Below, piece after piece: positions 61,749 to 64,000 of a stretch of 64,000 nt of DNA (the first letter of the stretch is position 1; each line of letters begins with the position of its first letter). Source of the stretch: Myxococcota bacterium (GTDB lineage: Bacteria > Myxococcota_A > UBA796); contig JAQXDW010000054.1 in assembly GCA_029251165.1 (NCBI GenBank), forward strand, positions 1-64,000, read 5' to 3'. Under the pieces are notes generated by a model. It saw only the letters and a list, made by a program, of their open reading frames with translations, did no database searches and was not told where the DNA came from. Position numbers and translations under genes: made by a program.

Positions 61749-61779
61749 AAAAAGGCCCCGATGCGTGAGCATCAGGGCC
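61749..61779 (-). terminator. Rho-independent-like terminator between tsf and pyrH
   Basis: Minus strand GGCCCTGATGC-TCAC-GCATCGGGGCC-TTTTTCC: 11-bp stem then T5. Confidence 0.8.
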
Positions 61780-61787
61780 AGATGAAT

Positions 61788-62432
61788 CTATCGGCCAGTG
61801 ACCTTGGCAACTTCTTCGGCGAAGTTCTCTTCCTTCTTCGCCAGCCCCTCGCCCAACTTGTAGAGGGTGAAGCGACGAATCTGGATGTTCTCACCGATGG
61901 TGGAGACCGCTTCCTGGAGGACTTCCTTGATGGTCTTGCTGTCGTCCTTGACGAACTGCTGCTCCATCAGAGCGACGTCCTTGTACCACTTGCCGATGCG
62001 ACCATCGACGATGCGTGCGGCGATGTGCTCGGGCTTGCCCTCTTCGACCACGCGTGCGATCTGGACCTGCTTCTCCTTGGCGATGTCTTCCGCGGGGATG
62101 TCATCGACGGAGACGTACTCCGGAGAGGCGGCAGCGATGTGCATCGCGATGTCGTGCACGAGGCCCTTGAACTTATCGTTCATTGCGGCGAAGTCCGTCT
62201 CGCAATTGATCTCGAGCATGACTCCGATCCGACCGTTTCCGTGGATGTAGGAGTGAACGAGTCCCTCGGTCGCAGCCCGGGAGGACTTCTTGGCGGCCTT
62301 CGAGATGCCCTTGGCGCGAAGCCAGTCGATGGCCTCGTCGACGGTGGAGGTGGCCACGAGGGCCTTCTTGCAGTCCAGGATGCCTGCGCCGGTCCGCTGC
62401 CGGAGGTCCTTGATATCAGCCATGCTAGCCAT
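61788..62432 (-). CDS. tsf: Elongation factor Ts
   Basis: IKDLRQRTGAGILDCKKALVATSTVDEAIDWLRAKGISKAAKKSSRAATEGLVHSYIHGNGRIGVMLEINCETDFAA. Confidence 0.97.
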   Translation of the reverse strand: MASMADIKDLRQRTGAGILDCKKALVATSTVDEAIDWLRAKGISKAAKKSSRAATEGLVHSYIHGNGRIGVMLEINCETDFAAMNDKFKGLVHDIAMHIAAASPEYVSVDDIPAEDIAKEKQVQIARVVEEGKPEHIAARIVDGRIGKWYKDVALMEQQFVKDDSKTIKEVLQEAVSTIGENIQIRRFTLYKLGEGLAKKEENFAEEVAKVTGR

Positions 62433-62517
62433 GGTTAAGCTCCTGATAAGCTTGAGAAAAGTTCGCTATAGTTCGGAGCCCTGAGGCACACAGCCCAGGA
62501 CCCCGTGGGATTCAATT

Positions 62518-63297
62518 TCAGGCTTCGTCTTCAGCTGCATCCGCACCGCGACGGACGACCTCGACGCTGGAGGCCTCCTCCTCGGAGATGACCGGGCGGC
62601 CATGGGAGCTGCGGCTGAGGTTGCGGCCCTCGATGGCGGCGTCAGCGATGGCCTCGGTGAACAGACGGATGCTCTTCAGGGCATCATCGTTGCCGGGGAT
62701 CACGTAGCTGATGCCGGTGGGATCGCAGTTGCTGTCACAGAGCGCGACGACCGGGATCTTGAGCTTGTTCGCCTCACGGACCGCGATGTGCTCGCGGCGG
62801 GGATCGATGACGAAGAGCATGCTGGGCAGGCCCTGAGTGGTCTTGATTCCACCGAGGGAGCGGTCCATCTTCTCGATCTTGCGGTTGAGCTCCAGGGCCT
62901 CCTTCTTGGTGAGGAGGTCGAAGCGGCCCTCGTCGCGGGCACGCTCCAGCTCGATGAGGCGCTTGATTGACTCCTTGACCGTCTTGTAGTTGGTCAGGGT
63001 GCCGCCGAGCCAGCGGTTGTTGACGAAGAACATGCCGGAGCTAGCAGCCTGCTCCTTGACGATCTCCTGGGCGGCGCGCTTGGTGCCGACAAACAGGATG
63101 GTGCCGCCACGAGAGACCTCGGTCTCGACGAAGCGAATGGCCTCAACGAGGGCCTGAGCAGTCTTCTGAAGGTCGATGATGTGGACGCCGTTCTTCTCGC
63201 CGTAGATGTAACGGCGCATCTTGGGGTTCCACAGACGAGTCTGGTGGCCGAAGTGGACACCAGCTTCGAGAAGATCGCGGAGTGAGACGTTTGACAT
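62518..63297 (-). CDS. rpsB: 30S ribosomal protein S2
   Basis: MSNVSLRDLLEAGVHFGHQTRLWNPKMRRYIYGEKNGVHIIDLQKT...NNRWLGGTLTNYKTV. Confidence 0.98.
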   Translation of the reverse strand: MSNVSLRDLLEAGVHFGHQTRLWNPKMRRYIYGEKNGVHIIDLQKTAQALVEAIRFVETEVSRGGTILFVGTKRAAQEIVKEQAASSGMFFVNNRWLGGTLTNYKTVKESIKRLIELERARDEGRFDLLTKKEALELNRKIEKMDRSLGGIKTTQGLPSMLFVIDPRREHIAVREANKLKIPVVALCDSNCDPTGISYVIPGNDDALKSIRLFTEAIADAAIEGRNLSRSSHGRPVISEEEASSVEVVRRGADAAEDEA

Positions 63298-63430
63298 GGT
63301 TTGGTTCTCCAGGACGCAGCTGCGTCCGTTCGGGTTTTTCGACCGCCGGCGCTCTCCCCCACCCAGCTTCTCTGGGCACCACCGGGGATGAACATCAGTC
63401 CGACGTGAGAGTGTCCCTGCAGACACAGGG

Positions 63431-63455
63431 CGGGCCGCATGTAGCATGCGGCCCG
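63431..63455. terminator. Perfect hairpin between secA and rpsB (terminator-like or rpsB leader element)
   Basis: CGGGCCGCATG-TAG-CATGCGGCCCG: 11-bp perfect stem, no T-tract. Confidence 0.45.
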
Positions 63456-63490
63456 TCAGTCAGCAACTTCGGTATCGTGGGACAGAGCGG

Positions 63491-64000
63491 CTACGCACCG
63501 GGCTGTGATGCCTCAGCCGCTGCACCAACTTTGTAGCAGCACTTCTTGAACTTCTGGCCGCTGCCGCAGGGGCAGGGAGCGTTGCGCTTGAGGCCATTCT
63601 CCTTGGCGAAGCGGTATGCCTCGAGCCCCTTCTTTGGACGGGCGGGCGGAGGTGGCTTCTGCGCAAAGCCCGGCGGGGGAGCCATCGGAGTCGGCGGTGT
63701 GGCCCCTCCCGGACTGCGGGCGGCGAGCTGCTCCGGAGTGGGCGGAGCAAACGGGACCTGTCCCAGCTGCGGACGCTGGGGAGCGGCGCCGTTGCCGAGG
63801 AGGTTGCCGGCGGCCAGGCGCCGTGCGTTGCCCTTGGAGACTGAGGGAACCTGCTGGTCCGGTGAGAATTCCAGACGCAGAAGCTTGGAGAGCACCTGCT
63901 CGTCTCGCAGCGAGTTCATCAGCATGAACATGTCCGTGCCCTCGCGCTTGTACTCCAGCAGCGGGTTGCGCTGGCCATAGCCACGGAGGCCGATGCCGTC
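63491..64000 (-). CDS. secA: SecA C-terminal part (5' end outside window)
   Basis: YKREGTDMFMLMNSLRDEQVLSKLLRLEF... and C-terminal zinc motif KRNAPCPCGSGQKFKKCCYKVGA. Confidence 0.93.
   Translation of the reverse strand, partial: DGIGLRGYGQRNPLLEYKREGTDMFMLMNSLRDEQVLSKLLRLEFSPDQQVPSVSKGNARRLAAGNLLGNGAAPQRPQLGQVPFAPPTPEQLAARSPGGATPPTPMAPPPGFAQKPPPPARPKKGLEAYRFAKENGLKRNAPCPCGSGQKFKKCCYKVGAAAEASQPGA

Overview
This 64 kb window looks like a chromosomal segment of a high-GC, Gram-negative, deltaproteobacterial/myxobacterial-like organism. That placement is inferred from gene content only. Coding density is high. Core genes recognised: a dnaK-family gene, purF, purC, scpA/scpB, an rluB-like gene, a MaeB-type malic enzyme, rnpB, a CAU-anticodon tRNA, rpoD, dnaG, murA, metK, and a secA-rpsB-tsf-pyrH-frr-uppS-cdsA block. 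Between these sit lineage-specific genes. I found no CRISPR array, transposase, integrase or prophage. The main points for a second look are: (i) a ~2,000-aa protein with two pentapeptide-repeat blocks around a coiled coil, then one TM helix and a ~1,000-aa TPR-like domain; (ii) a flavoprotein + NapH-like Fe-S membrane fusion whose N-terminus resembles the usual C-terminal end of the flavoprotein fold; (iii) a radical-SAM-like protein without the N-terminal CX3CX2C motif; (iv) an E1-like MoeB/rhodanese protein lacking the usual zinc-binding cysteines, preceded by a 43-codon ORF ending in Gly-Gly-Arg; (v) a DnaK homologue whose lid appears replaced by two minisatellite-encoded repeat tracts; (vi) a candidate structured leader upstream of metK; (vii) several minisatellites at protein termini and between convergent genes; and (viii) several strong hairpins without a U-tract at transcript ends. 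All calls come from reading the sequence and motifs; no database search was run.
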